64,000 bases of DNA from Bordetella ansorpii (lineage in GTDB: Bacteria > Pseudomonadota > Gammaproteobacteria > Burkholderiales > Burkholderiaceae_B): assembly GCF_900078315.1 (NCBI RefSeq), contig NZ_FKBS01000029.1, positions 801,021 to 865,020 on the forward strand, in the 5' to 3' direction. Position 1 is the first letter of the stretch. Each line of letters starts with the position of its first letter. The notes beneath the pieces are model-generated. The model was not told the DNA's origin. It did no database searches and saw only the letters and a program-made list of their open reading frames with translations. The translations under genes and the position numbers were made by a program. Of this stretch, positions 42,879 to 51,768 are shown piece after piece.

Positions 42879-44809
42879 ACTGGCAATTGCGACACGACGC
42901 GGACGGCCTGGCCTGGCTGACGCTGGATTGCGTGGACGGCGCGGTCAATACGCTGTCCGCCCCCGTGATGGATGAACTGTCCGCCATGCTGGATGCGCTG
43001 GATGCCCAGCCGCCACGCGGCCTGGTGATCCGGTCGGCCAAGAAGGCCGGCTTCATCGCCGGCGCCGACATCGACGAGTTCGCCGCGCTGGACGGCCCCG
43101 AAGCCGCCCGCGCCTTGATCGCGCGCGGCTGGCACCTGTTCGAGCGGCTGGCCGGGGTGCGCTATCCCACGCTGGCGCTGATCCACGGCCACTGCCTGGG
43201 CGGCGGCCTGGAACTGGCGCTGGCCTGCCGCTATCGCCTGGTGGCCGACGAGCCCGACACCGCGCTGGCCCTGCCCGAAGTGATGCTGGGCATCGTGCCC
43301 GGCTGGGGTGGCATGCTGCGCCTGCCCGCGCTGATCGGCGCCCCGGCCGCGCTGGACATGATGCTGACCGGCCGGCGCATCGACGCCCGCCGCGCCGCGG
43401 CGCTGGGCCTGGCCGATGCCCGCGTGCCGACCCGCCTGCTCGATGCCGCCGCGCGCCATCAGGTGCTGTCTGGCCAGAAACCGCGCCGCGCGCGCGGCAT
43501 CCCCGGCCTGATGAACCGCCCGCCCGTCAAGGGACTGGTGGCCCGGCAGGCGCGCAAGCGCATCGCCGAGAAAGATCCGCAGGGCCACTACCCCGCGCCC
43601 GGCGCCATCGTCGACCTGTGGGAACAGCACGAAGGCAATGCCCTGCTGGCGCCCGCGCGGCTGGACGCCATCCTGTCCTCCGGCACGGCGCGCAACCTGG
43701 TGCGCGTGTTCCGCCTGCAAGAGCGCCTGAAGGCCTACGGCAAGACGGATGGCACGCCGGCCGTGGCGCACGTGCACGTGGTGGGCGCGGGCACCATGGG
43801 CGGCGACATCGCGGCATGGTGCGCGCTGCGCGGCCTGACCGTCACGCTGCAGGACCAGGACCTCTCGCGCATCGCGCCTGCGCTGGGACGCGCGGGCAAG
43901 CTCTATTCCCGCAAGCTGAAGGACCGCCGCGCCGCGCGCGCCGCCTTCGACCGCCTGATTCCGGATCCCGAAGGGCACGGGGTCGCGCGGGCCGACGTGG
44001 TCATCGAGGCCATCGTCGAACAACTCGACGCCAAGCGCGCGCTGTATCGCCAGATCGAGCCGCGCCTGAAGCCGGGCGCACTGCTGGCCACCAATACGTC
44101 AAGCCTGTCGCTGCGCGACCTGGGCGCGGAACTGGCGCAACCGCAACGGCTGGTCGGCATCCACTTCTTCAACCCCGTGGCGCGCATGCCGCTGGTCGAA
44201 GTGGTGCGCGGCCCGGCCGATGACGGCGGCGCGCAGGCCCGCGCCTGCGCCTTCGTCGGCGCCATCGGCAAGCTGCCGCTGCCGGTGCAGGATGCGCCGG
44301 GCTTCCTGGTCAATGCCGTGCTGGCGCCCTACATGCTGGAGGCCATGCGCTGTGTGGACGAAGGCATGGCGCCCGCCGCCATCGATGCCGCGATGACGGC
44401 ATACGGCATGCCGATGGGGCCCATCGAACTCGCCGACACCGTGGGGCTGGACATCGCGCTGGCCGCCGGACGCCAATTGGCGGATGGCGCCGAACCGCCC
44501 CGCTGCCTGCTGCAGCACGTCGAGCGCGGCGAGCTGGGCAGCAAGACGGGAAAGGGCTTCTACACGTGGCGCGATGGCAAGGCCGTCAAGCCCGCCCGCG
44601 GCGAAGCCGGCCGGGCCGCACCAGGATTGGCGCAACGCCTGGTCGAACCCCTTGTCGCGCGCGCGCGGCAGCAGGTCGCCGCGGGCGTCGTGGCGGACGC
44701 GGACCTGGCCGATGCCGGCGTGATCTTCGGCACCGGCTATGCCCCCTACACCGGCGGTCCGCTGCATGGGTCGCGCACCCAGGAGCCAACGGCGCCCACC
44801 ACGGAATAA
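42875..44809 (+). CDS. fadJ: Enoyl-CoA hydratase / 3-hydroxyacyl-CoA dehydrogenase fusion (FadJ-like)
   Basis: 644 aa. N-terminal crotonase domain: AGADIDEFAAL (oxyanion) and GGGLELALACRYRLV and LPEVMLGIVPGWGGMLRLP with the two catalytic Glu. Middle NAD-binding domain: HVVGAGTMGGDIAAWCALRG; catalytic His in LVGIHFFNPVARMPLVEVV. The C-terminal 3HCDH domain reads AYGMPMGPIELADTVGLDI and is followed by a short second copy. It hydrates enoyl-CoA and oxidises the product. It starts four bases before the thiolase stop (AAGCGCG before ATG, GGAGG upstream). A hairpin and fadL follow. Confidence 0.92.
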   Translation: MNWQLRHDADGLAWLTLDCVDGAVNTLSAPVMDELSAMLDALDAQPPRGLVIRSAKKAGFIAGADIDEFAALDGPEAARALIARGWHLFERLAGVRYPTLALIHGHCLGGGLELALACRYRLVADEPDTALALPEVMLGIVPGWGGMLRLPALIGAPAALDMMLTGRRIDARRAAALGLADARVPTRLLDAAARHQVLSGQKPRRARGIPGLMNRPPVKGLVARQARKRIAEKDPQGHYPAPGAIVDLWEQHEGNALLAPARLDAILSSGTARNLVRVFRLQERLKAYGKTDGTPAVAHVHVVGAGTMGGDIAAWCALRGLTVTLQDQDLSRIAPALGRAGKLYSRKLKDRRAARAAFDRLIPDPEGHGVARADVVIEAIVEQLDAKRALYRQIEPRLKPGALLATNTSSLSLRDLGAELAQPQRLVGIHFFNPVARMPLVEVVRGPADDGGAQARACAFVGAIGKLPLPVQDAPGFLVNAVLAPYMLEAMRCVDEGMAPAAIDAAMTAYGMPMGPIELADTVGLDIALAAGRQLADGAEPPRCLLQHVERGELGSKTGKGFYTWRDGKAVKPARGEAGRAAPGLAQRLVEPLVARARQQVAAGVVADADLADAGVIFGTGYAPYTGGPLHGSRTQEPTAPTTE

Positions 44810-44812
44810 ACC

Positions 44813-44836
44813 CGCCCGCCGGCAGGCCGGCGGGCG
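44813..44836 (+). terminator. GC-rich hairpin after the fadJ-like gene
   Basis: Perfect ten-bp stem CGCCCGCCGG (44813-44822) / CCGGCGGGCG (44827-44836) with a CAGG loop. No U-run follows; the fadL start is about 100 bases away. It may partly end transcription or protect the upstream mRNA. Confidence 0.5.
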
Positions 44837-44934
44837 AGTAGTAAACGCAGGAACAACAACGATCGGGCGGTTGCGGCGACCCAAAAAAGCAAACCAGCCC
44901 GGCGACAATACCTATATCCATCGGAGACCTGAGA

Positions 44935-46239
44935 ATGCGCAAACACCTCCTGGCGCTCAACGCCATCACCGCCCTGCTCGCAGGCACCTACGGCGTGGGC
45001 GTCCATGCCGCCGGTTTCCAACTGTTGGAACAGAACGCCAGCGGCCTGGGCAACGCCTATGCGGGCTCGGCCGCCAACCCCGAGAACGCCAGCACCATCT
45101 ACTTCAACCCGGCCGGCATGACCTATCTGCCCGGCGGCAACGTGTCGGCGGGCGCCAACGCCATCTGGCCGTCGTTCAAGTTCCGGGACAACGGCAACAG
45201 CCGCAACCCCACCGTGCTGGGCGGCACCGCTCCCACCGGCGGCAACAGCGGCGATGCGGGCCACCTGGGCGTGGTGCCCAATGCCTACCTGTCGTACCAG
45301 GTGGCGCCGAAGTGGTGGCTGGGCATCGGCATGGGCGCGCCGTTCGGCCTGATGACGGAGTACGACAGCGGCTGGGCGGGCCAGTACCACTCGAACAAAT
45401 TCGAGATCACCACCTACAACATCAATCCGTCCATCGCCTACAAGGTGTCCGACCAGTTGTCGCTGGGCATCGGCGCCAACTGGCAGCGCATCGACGCCGA
45501 ATACCAGAAGAAAACCGTCGTGCCGCTGGTGCCCGCGGCGGGCATCTTCACCAACGGCGACGCCCGCCTGAAGATGCATGGCGACGCCTGGGGCTGGAAC
45601 GCCGGCGTGATGTTCCAGCCGACGGAAAGCACCCGCATCGGCGTGTCGTACCGCTCCACCATGAAACAGGACGCGAAGGGCAACACCGACGTCAACGACA
45701 TCGCCCTGCCCGGCGGCGCCACCACCACCGCGTCTTACGCGGCCAGCACCACGGTGAAGCTGCCCGACCAGCTCATCCTGAGCGCCTCGCACCAGCTCAC
45801 GCCACGCTGGCAACTGCTGGGCGACATTTCCTGGACGGGCTGGAGCAGCCTGCAGTCGCTGGACATCGCCAACCGCAATGGCCCCTCCGACTCGCTGCCG
45901 CTGAATTTCCGTGACACCTGGCGCATCGCGCTGGGCGCCAACTACCAGATCAACGAGCAATGGAAGTGGAAGGTCGGCGTGGCCTTCGACCAGTCGCCGG
46001 TGCACAAGGCGGAAGACCGCCTGGCCTCGCTGCCGGACACCGACCGCTGGTGGTTCTCGACCGGGGTGCAATACCGGGCCACGAAGAACATCGACATCGA
46101 TGTAGGCTACACCTATCTGTACCTGCGCGACTCCGACATCGACACCACATCGGGCAACCAACTGTCCAGGGGCCGCCTGGCGGGCAGCTACGAAAGCAAG
46201 GGAAACATCCTGGGCGTGCAGGTCACCGCACGGTTCTGA
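44935..46239 (+). CDS. fadL: FadL/OmpP1/TodX-family outer-membrane fatty acid porin
   Basis: 434 aa. Signal peptide cleaved near GVHA/AGFQLLEQN. The family hallmark follows: GFQLLEQNASGLGNAYAGSA, then ASTIYFNPAGMTYLPG with the NPA motif. A 14-strand barrel pattern with terminal Phe (VQVTARF) ends the protein. FadL binds long-chain fatty acids outside and lets them diffuse laterally into the membrane. CGGAGACCTGAGA precedes the ATG. It sits in the fatty-acid degradation block between the two multifunctional enzyme genes, so uptake and catabolism are probably co-regulated. Confidence 0.93.
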   Translation: MRKHLLALNAITALLAGTYGVGVHAAGFQLLEQNASGLGNAYAGSAANPENASTIYFNPAGMTYLPGGNVSAGANAIWPSFKFRDNGNSRNPTVLGGTAPTGGNSGDAGHLGVVPNAYLSYQVAPKWWLGIGMGAPFGLMTEYDSGWAGQYHSNKFEITTYNINPSIAYKVSDQLSLGIGANWQRIDAEYQKKTVVPLVPAAGIFTNGDARLKMHGDAWGWNAGVMFQPTESTRIGVSYRSTMKQDAKGNTDVNDIALPGGATTTASYAASTTVKLPDQLILSASHQLTPRWQLLGDISWTGWSSLQSLDIANRNGPSDSLPLNFRDTWRIALGANYQINEQWKWKVGVAFDQSPVHKAEDRLASLPDTDRWWFSTGVQYRATKNIDIDVGYTYLYLRDSDIDTTSGNQLSRGRLAGSYESKGNILGVQVTARF

Positions 46240-46324
46240 CAGGTCCGGCGCGGTTGCGCGTCGCGGCCCCGGGCGGTCCTGGTGCATCCCTCACCAGGAC
46301 CGCTCCACCAACGAGGAGGTTGTT

Positions 46325-48715
46325 TTGAGCAAGTTCATCGTCAAGCATGCCGCCGTCCTGGGCGCTGGCGTGATGGGTGCGCAGATTGCCGCCCACCTGG
46401 CCAACGCGGGCGTGCGCGTCACCCTGTACGACCTGACCGCCAAGGAGGGCGACCGCAATGGCGTCGCCCGCAAAGCCCTGGAGGGCCTGAAGAAGCTCGA
46501 ACCCGCGCCGCTGGCCGGCCTGGCCCGGCTGGCGCTGATCGCGCCCGCCAACTACGATGACGACCTGCCGAAACTGGGCCAATGCGACCTGGTGATCGAG
46601 GCCATTGCGGAACGGCTCGACTGGAAGACCGCGCTGTACGAGCGCATCGCGCCGCATCTCGACGCGCGCGCCACCATCGCGTCCAACACCTCGGGACTGT
46701 CCATCCAGTCGCTGGCCGAGGCCCTGCCCGAATCCCTGCGCCCGCGTTTCTGCGGCGTGCACTTCTTCAACCCGCCGCGCTACATGCGGCTGGTCGAACT
46801 GATCGCCACCTCGTTCACGCAGCCGCAGGTGCTGGATGGCCTGGAAACCTGGCTGACCACCCGCCTGGGCAAGGGCGTGGTGCGCGCGCTGGACACGCCG
46901 AACTTCGTGGCCAACCGCATCGGCGTGTTCTCGATCCTGGCCGCCATGCACCACACGCAACGGCTGAACCTGGGCTTCGACGAGGTGGATGCGCTGACCG
47001 GTCCGCTGATCGGCCGGCCCAAGAGCGCCACCTACCGCACCGCCGACGTGGTGGGCCTGGATACGCTGGCGCACGTCATCGGCACCATGCACGACCATCT
47101 GGCGGCCGATCCCTGGCATCGCCATTTCAAGTCGCCGGAATGGCTGCAACGCCTGATCGACGCCGGCGCGCTGGGCCAGAAGCGCGGCGCGGGCGTCTAC
47201 AAGAAGGTGGGCAAAGAGATTCAGGTGCTGGACCTGAATACGGGCGACTATCGTCCCAGCGGCGGCAAGGTGGCCGATGAAGTCGCCACCATCCTGCACG
47301 GCCGCAATCCGGCCAAGCGGCTGGCCGAGCTGCGCGCCTCGCAGCACCCGCAGGCGCAGTTCCTCTGGAGTATTTTCCGCGACCTGTTCCACTACAGCGC
47401 CGTGCACCTGGCCGACGTCGCCGACAACGCGCGAGACCTGGACCTGGCCATGCGCTGGGGCTTCGGCTGGAGCCAGGGTCCTTTCGAGACCTGGCAGGCC
47501 GCGGGCTGGCAGGACGTCGCAAGCGCCATCGCCGACGACGTGCAGCAAGGCCGCGCCATGAGCGACGCTCCCCTGCCCGCCTGGGTGCTGGAGCCGCAAC
47601 GCCAGGGCGTGCACGCGCCCGAGGGCTCGTACCGGGCCACCGACGGCAAATGGCAGCCGCGTTCGTCGCTGCCGGTGTATGGCCGCCAGTTGTTCCCCGA
47701 GACCGTGGCCGGCGAGGCCGCGCCCGACCGCGGCGTCACCGTGTGGGAGAACCCGGGCGTGCGCCTGTGGCATTTGCCCCAAGTCGATGCCGGCGTGGCG
47801 ATCCTGTCGATCACCACGCGCAACCACGTGCTGGGCAATGAAGTGCTCGAAGGCATCCGCGAATCCGTCGCGCGCGCCGAGGCCGATTTCAATGCCCTGG
47901 TGCTGTGGCACGACGCGCCGTTTGCGCTGGGCGCGAATCTCGAACAGGTCTACCAGGCCTGCCAGGCGGGACAGTTCGACATGCTGGAGGCCACGGTCGA
48001 GACTTTCCAGAACACGTCGCTGGCGCTGCGCTACTCGCAGGTGCCGGTGGTGGCGGCGGTGCAGGGCATGGCGCTGGGCGGCGGCTGCGAATTCATGCTG
48101 CATGCGGCCCGGCGCGTGATGGCGCTGGAGAGCTACGTGGGCCTGGTCGAGGCCGGCGTGGGCCTGATCCCGGCGGGCGGCGGCAGCAAGGCGCTGGCCG
48201 CGCGGGCGGCCGCCCTGGCCGCGGCCACGGCCACGCCCAACGAGGTCTTCCCATACCTGCAACCCGTGTTCCAGAACATCGCCACGGCGCAGGTCGCCAA
48301 GAGCGCGCTGCAGGCCGTCGACATGGGCTACGCGGCCGATACCGATCCGGTGGTGTTCCATCCCGGCGAACTGCTGTGGGTCGCGCTGAAGGAGGCGCGC
48401 GCGCTGGCCGACACCGGCTACAAGCCGCCCTTGCCCGTGCGTGGCATCCCGGTGGCGGGCCGCACCGGCATCGCCAACCTGGAAATGGTGCTGGTCAACA
48501 TGCGTGCCGGCGGCATGATCAGCGAGCACGACTACCGCGTCGCGCGCAGCGCCGCGGTGGCCCTGTGCGGCGGCGAGATCGACGCCGGCACCCGCGTGGA
48601 CGAGACCTGGCTGCTGGCGGTGGAACGCCGCGAGTTCGTGGCGCTGCTGCGCACGCCCGAAACGCAGGCGCGCATCCGCCATACCCTGGACACCGGCAAA
48701 CCGCTTCGCAACTAA
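46325..48715 (+). CDS. fadN: 3-hydroxyacyl-CoA dehydrogenase / enoyl-CoA hydratase (FadN type)
   Basis: 796 aa, starting with TTG at 46325 six bases after a perfect GAGGAGG. The domain order is reversed relative to FadJ: first NAD-binding (KHAAVLGAGVMGAQIAAHLA), with catalytic His in CGVHFFNPPRYMRLVELI, then two 3HCDH domains. The crotonase domain is last (GMALGGGCEFMLHAARRVMA; LVEAGVGLIPAGGGSK). This matches Bacillus FadN and proteobacterial homologues. It is paired with the FadA-like thiolase downstream. Together with the FadIJ-type pair upstream it gives two parallel beta-oxidation complexes, perhaps for different chain lengths. Confidence 0.92.
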   Translation: MSKFIVKHAAVLGAGVMGAQIAAHLANAGVRVTLYDLTAKEGDRNGVARKALEGLKKLEPAPLAGLARLALIAPANYDDDLPKLGQCDLVIEAIAERLDWKTALYERIAPHLDARATIASNTSGLSIQSLAEALPESLRPRFCGVHFFNPPRYMRLVELIATSFTQPQVLDGLETWLTTRLGKGVVRALDTPNFVANRIGVFSILAAMHHTQRLNLGFDEVDALTGPLIGRPKSATYRTADVVGLDTLAHVIGTMHDHLAADPWHRHFKSPEWLQRLIDAGALGQKRGAGVYKKVGKEIQVLDLNTGDYRPSGGKVADEVATILHGRNPAKRLAELRASQHPQAQFLWSIFRDLFHYSAVHLADVADNARDLDLAMRWGFGWSQGPFETWQAAGWQDVASAIADDVQQGRAMSDAPLPAWVLEPQRQGVHAPEGSYRATDGKWQPRSSLPVYGRQLFPETVAGEAAPDRGVTVWENPGVRLWHLPQVDAGVAILSITTRNHVLGNEVLEGIRESVARAEADFNALVLWHDAPFALGANLEQVYQACQAGQFDMLEATVETFQNTSLALRYSQVPVVAAVQGMALGGGCEFMLHAARRVMALESYVGLVEAGVGLIPAGGGSKALAARAAALAAATATPNEVFPYLQPVFQNIATAQVAKSALQAVDMGYAADTDPVVFHPGELLWVALKEARALADTGYKPPLPVRGIPVAGRTGIANLEMVLVNMRAGGMISEHDYRVARSAAVALCGGEIDAGTRVDETWLLAVERREFVALLRTPETQARIRHTLDTGKPLRN

Positions 48716-48727
48716 GGCAATGAAAAT

Positions 48728-48798
48728 GCCCCCACGCCGCGCCTTCGGCTTGCTGCCCCCCCGAGGGGGGCGCTTTTTCCCTTGGGGCGGCCCGGCGG
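48728..48798. repeat. Burkholderiales-type C-rich intergenic hairpin repeat, also a terminator-like element
   Basis: CCCCCACGCCGCGCCTTCGG, then TTGCTGCCCCCCCGAGGGG, then a GCTTTTTCCCTTGGGGCGGC stretch. The core is the stem GCCCCCC (48755-48761) / GGGGGGC (48765-48771) with a CGA loop and a following GCTTTTT. Elements of this form are scattered in many Burkholderiales genomes between genes. Here it lies between the fadN-like and fadA genes and could attenuate or process their mRNA. Confidence 0.6.
48755..48778 (+). terminator. Stem plus T-run inside the intergenic repeat
   Basis: Seven G-C pairs, three-base loop, then GC-TTTTT. It meets the criteria of an intrinsic terminator on the plus strand, between fadN-like and fadA-like genes; read-through would be needed for them to be one operon. 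Confidence 0.6.
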
Positions 48799-48817
48799 TA
48801 AAAACAGGAAACCGACC

Positions 48818-50017
48818 ATGACCAAGACCATGCAGGAAGCCTATATCGTGGCCGCCACCCGCTTGCCGGTGGGCAAGCGCAACGGCCTGTACCTCCACAC
48901 CCGCCCCGACGACATGCTGGCCGCAGCGCTGCGCGGCGCGCTGGCGCAGGTGCCGTCGCTCGATAGCGCGCGCATCGACGACGTGGTCGCCGGCTGCGCC
49001 ATGCCCGAAGCCGAACAAGGTATGAACGTGGCGCGCATCGCGCTGCTGCTGGCCGGCCTGCCCGACCGCGTGGCGGGCGTCACCGTCAACCGCTTCTGCG
49101 CCTCGGGCCTGCAGGCCGTGGCCGACGCGGCCGCACGCATCCGCCTGGGCGAAGCCGACATCATGATCGGCGCGGGCACCGAGTCCATGAGCGCCATGCC
49201 GCAGATCATGGGCAACAAGGTGGCCATGAACCCCGCCATCTTCGAACACGACGAAAACCTGGGCATGGCCTACGGCATGGGCCTGACCGGCGAGAAGGTG
49301 GCCGAGCGCTGGAAGGTGTCGCGCGAAGACCAGGACGCTTTCGCCCTCGCCTCGCACCGCAAGGCCATCGCCGCCATCGAGGCCGGCCACTTCCAGGCCG
49401 AGACCACGCCCTACACCGTGGTGTCGTGGCTGCCGGACGGCAAGTCGGGCGAGCCCAGGCGGGTGGAACGCACGGCGGACCGGGACGAAGGCCCTCGTGC
49501 CGACACCACGCCGGAAGCGTTGGCGAAGCTGCGCCCGGTGTTCGCCGCGCGCGGCAGCGTCACGGCGGGCAACAGTTCGCAGATGTCGGATGGCGCGGGT
49601 GCGGTGGTGCTGGTGTCCGAGCGCATCCTGCGCGAGTTCAACCTGCAACCCCTGGCGCGCTTTGCCGGATTCGCGGTGGCGGGCGTGCCGCCGGAGATCA
49701 TGGGCATCGGGCCTGCCGCGGCGATTCCGAAGGTGCTGGCGACGACGGGCCTGGCGCTTCAGGACATCGACTGGATCGAGTTGAACGAGGCGTTCGCCGC
49801 ACAGTCGCTGGCGGTGATCCGGGATGTGCAGCTCGATCCCGACAAGGTGAATCCGCTGGGAGGGGCGATCGCGTTGGGGCACCCGTTGGGGGCCACAGGG
49901 GCGATTCGTACGGCCACGCTGGTGCATGGGTTGCGGCGCACCAAGGGCAAATACGGCATGGTGACGATGTGCATCGGGACCGGGATGGGGGCTGCGGGGA
50001 TCTTCGAGGCCCTGTAA
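48818..50017 (+). CDS. fadA: Thiolase (acetyl-CoA C-acyltransferase, FadA type)
   Basis: 399 aa from the ATG at 48818. Catalytic Cys in VNRFCASGLQAVADA, WIELNEAFAAQSLAV, LGGAIALGHPLGATGAIRTA (His) and MVTMCIGTGMGAAGIFEAL (second Cys). Length and motifs fit FadA/AtoB-type degradative thiolases. It follows the FadN-type gene after about 100 bases containing a hairpin repeat, and would cleave 3-oxoacyl-CoA from FadN. A clear terminator follows. Confidence 0.92.
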   Translation: MTKTMQEAYIVAATRLPVGKRNGLYLHTRPDDMLAAALRGALAQVPSLDSARIDDVVAGCAMPEAEQGMNVARIALLLAGLPDRVAGVTVNRFCASGLQAVADAAARIRLGEADIMIGAGTESMSAMPQIMGNKVAMNPAIFEHDENLGMAYGMGLTGEKVAERWKVSREDQDAFALASHRKAIAAIEAGHFQAETTPYTVVSWLPDGKSGEPRRVERTADRDEGPRADTTPEALAKLRPVFAARGSVTAGNSSQMSDGAGAVVLVSERILREFNLQPLARFAGFAVAGVPPEIMGIGPAAAIPKVLATTGLALQDIDWIELNEAFAAQSLAVIRDVQLDPDKVNPLGGAIALGHPLGATGAIRTATLVHGLRRTKGKYGMVTMCIGTGMGAAGIFEAL

Positions 50018-50044
50018 GGCCCAACCGCCCTGATGCACCGAACC

Positions 50045-50073
50045 GCGCCCTTGCTTCCAGGGGCGCTTTTTTT
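50045..50073 (+). terminator. Rho-independent terminator after fadA
   Basis: Stem GCGCCC (50045-50050) / GGGCGC (50061-50066), ten-base loop, then seven T. It ends the fatty-acid degradation block. The remaining bases to 50272 contain a frame (50091-50251) of uncertain meaning. Confidence 0.85.
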
Positions 50074-50272
50074 GGCGAATCCGGTTTCTTTTGGCCGCCG
50101 CTGCCAGGACCTGGATACCCAATATCTCTACGACGAAGACCTGCCGCTGGTCGTGCATCACGCCGCGTCGCGGCCTGCCGCGGACCTCGTGGCGGACCCG
50201 CACAAGCGCTACAACGATCTCGCCTGCGTCGGTCTCTTCCCCGACGGCTGAGGACCCAGGATCGAGACGGAT

Positions 50273-51001
50273 TTAAAGCGCCAAACCACCCGACACTTCC
50301 GCCATCGTCCCCTCCTGGCGGATCTGGCCCTTCTCCAGCACGTAGGCGCGATCGGCCACCAAGCCAGCGAAATGCGGGTTCTGTTCGGACAGCAGGATGC
50401 TGACACCCTGGGCCTTCAAGGTCAGGATCATCTGGGCCATCTGCTCGACGATCAAGGGGGCCACGCCCTCCGAGGGTTCGTCCAACAGCAGCAGATACGG
50501 GTTGCCCATCAGCGTGCGCGCCACAGTCAGCATCTGCTGCTCGCCGCCGCTCATCTGCCCGCCGGGGCGATCGGGCATGGCGCCCAGGTTGGGGAACAGT
50601 TGGTAGAGCTGATCCGGCGTCCAGGTCGGCACCGGGCTGCCGTCGAGCCAGCGGCGCGCGGGCTGGCGGCCGACCTCCAGGTTTTCGGTGACGGTCAGGT
50701 CGGTGAAGATGCGGCGGTCTTCCGGGACGAAGCCCAGGCCCAGGCGAGCGATCTCGTAGGGTTGCCGGCGAGAGATGTCGCGGCCCATGAACGTGACATG
50801 GCCGGCGCGGCGCGCCAGCATGCCCATCACGGCTTTCAGCGTGGTCGACTTGCCGGCGCCGTTGCGGCCCAGCAGCGCAACGACCTCGCCGCGCCGCACC
50901 TCGAAATCCATGCCGAACAGGATATGCGCGGCGCCGTACCAGGCGTTCAGTCCTTCGACGCGCAACAACGGTCCGGCGGTGGGGCTGCCTGGCGCGCTCA
51001 T
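50273..51001 (-). CDS. livF: Branched-chain-type ABC importer ATPase (LivF type)
   Basis: 242 aa. Walker A LLGRNGAGKSTTLKAVMG, signature MSGGEQQMLTVARTLMG and Walker B LLLLDEPSEGVAPLIVEQM with the SEG wording common in LivF. The DRRIFTDLTVTENL segment is also typical. It pairs with the LivG-type ATPase to drive import of branched-chain amino acids, amides or related solutes. Its ATG overlaps the livG-like stop by four bases. Confidence 0.92.
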   Translation of the reverse strand: MSAPGSPTAGPLLRVEGLNAWYGAAHILFGMDFEVRRGEVVALLGRNGAGKSTTLKAVMGMLARRAGHVTFMGRDISRRQPYEIARLGLGFVPEDRRIFTDLTVTENLEVGRQPARRWLDGSPVPTWTPDQLYQLFPNLGAMPDRPGGQMSGGEQQMLTVARTLMGNPYLLLLDEPSEGVAPLIVEQMAQMILTLKAQGVSILLSEQNPHFAGLVADRAYVLEKGQIRQEGTMAEVSGGLAL

Positions 51002-51768
51002 GCCACGTCTCCCGTTTTCTCGAAGGTCTTGCCCGAGCCGAAATAGACTTCACGCACGGCAGGATGATGGCGGATCTCCTGCGGCGTGCCTTCGGCGATC
51101 AGCCGGCCGCGCGCCAGCACGATCACACGGTCCGCATAGGCGAACACCACGTCCATGCTGTGCTCGGTGAACAGCGCGGCCATGCGGCGCTCGATCACCA
51201 GGCGCTTGGCCAGCGCCATCAAGTCGCGGCGCTCCTGCGTGGCCATGCCCGCGGTGGGCTCGTCCATCAGCAACAGGCGCGGATCGTTGGCCAGGCCCAC
51301 GGCCAGCTCGACACGCTTGACGTCGCCGTAGGCCAGTTCGCTGCACGGCCGGTCGGCCTGGTCGCGCATGCCAACCTGCTCCAGCAGATCGAGCGCCTGG
51401 CCACGATGCGTATCGCCCGCCGGCGACCACAGCGAAAAAATGCGGCGCTGGTGCGACAGCAGCGCCATCTGCACGTTCTCGGCCACCGTCAACGAAGCGA
51501 AGGTGGCCGCGATCTGGAAGGTGCGGCCCACGCCCAGCCGCCAGATGTCGCGCGGACGCTTGCCGGCCAGCTCTTTGCCGTCCAACAGCACCGAACCCCG
51601 GCTGGGCGCCATCTGGCCGCCCACCATGTTGAAGGTGGTGGTCTTGCCGGCGCCGTTGGGACCGATCAGGGCGAGCAGTTCGCCCGCGGCCAGGTCGAAA
51701 CTGATGCCGTCCACGGCCTGCACGCCGCCGAACGACTTGCCCAGGTCACGGACTTGCAGCAGGTTCAT
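50998..51768 (-). CDS. livG: Branched-chain-type ABC importer ATPase (LivG type)
   Basis: 256 aa from the ATG at 51768. Walker A LIGPNGAGKTTTFNMVGG, signature ELAYGDVKRVELAVGLA (a LivG-type variant of LSGGQ), Walker B LLLMDEPTAGMATQERRDL, and GVGRTFQIAATFASLTVAEN. The final region VREVYFGSGKTFEKTGDVA matches the LivG end (VYFG). Overlaps of four bases with the permease gene and with livF indicate coupled translation. Confidence 0.93.
   Translation of the reverse strand: MNLLQVRDLGKSFGGVQAVDGISFDLAAGELLALIGPNGAGKTTTFNMVGGQMAPSRGSVLLDGKELAGKRPRDIWRLGVGRTFQIAATFASLTVAENVQMALLSHQRRIFSLWSPAGDTHRGQALDLLEQVGMRDQADRPCSELAYGDVKRVELAVGLANDPRLLLMDEPTAGMATQERRDLMALAKRLVIERRMAALFTEHSMDVVFAYADRVIVLARGRLIAEGTPQEIRHHPAVREVYFGSGKTFEKTGDVA

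Noticed and set aside
46223-50203. Antisense open frame of 1326 codons opposite the fadN-like and fadA genes
   Set aside because: Sequence is low-complexity His/Arg/Gly/Ala-rich and crosses three real genes and two terminator-like hairpins. It is a by-product of strong GC3 bias on the opposite strand.
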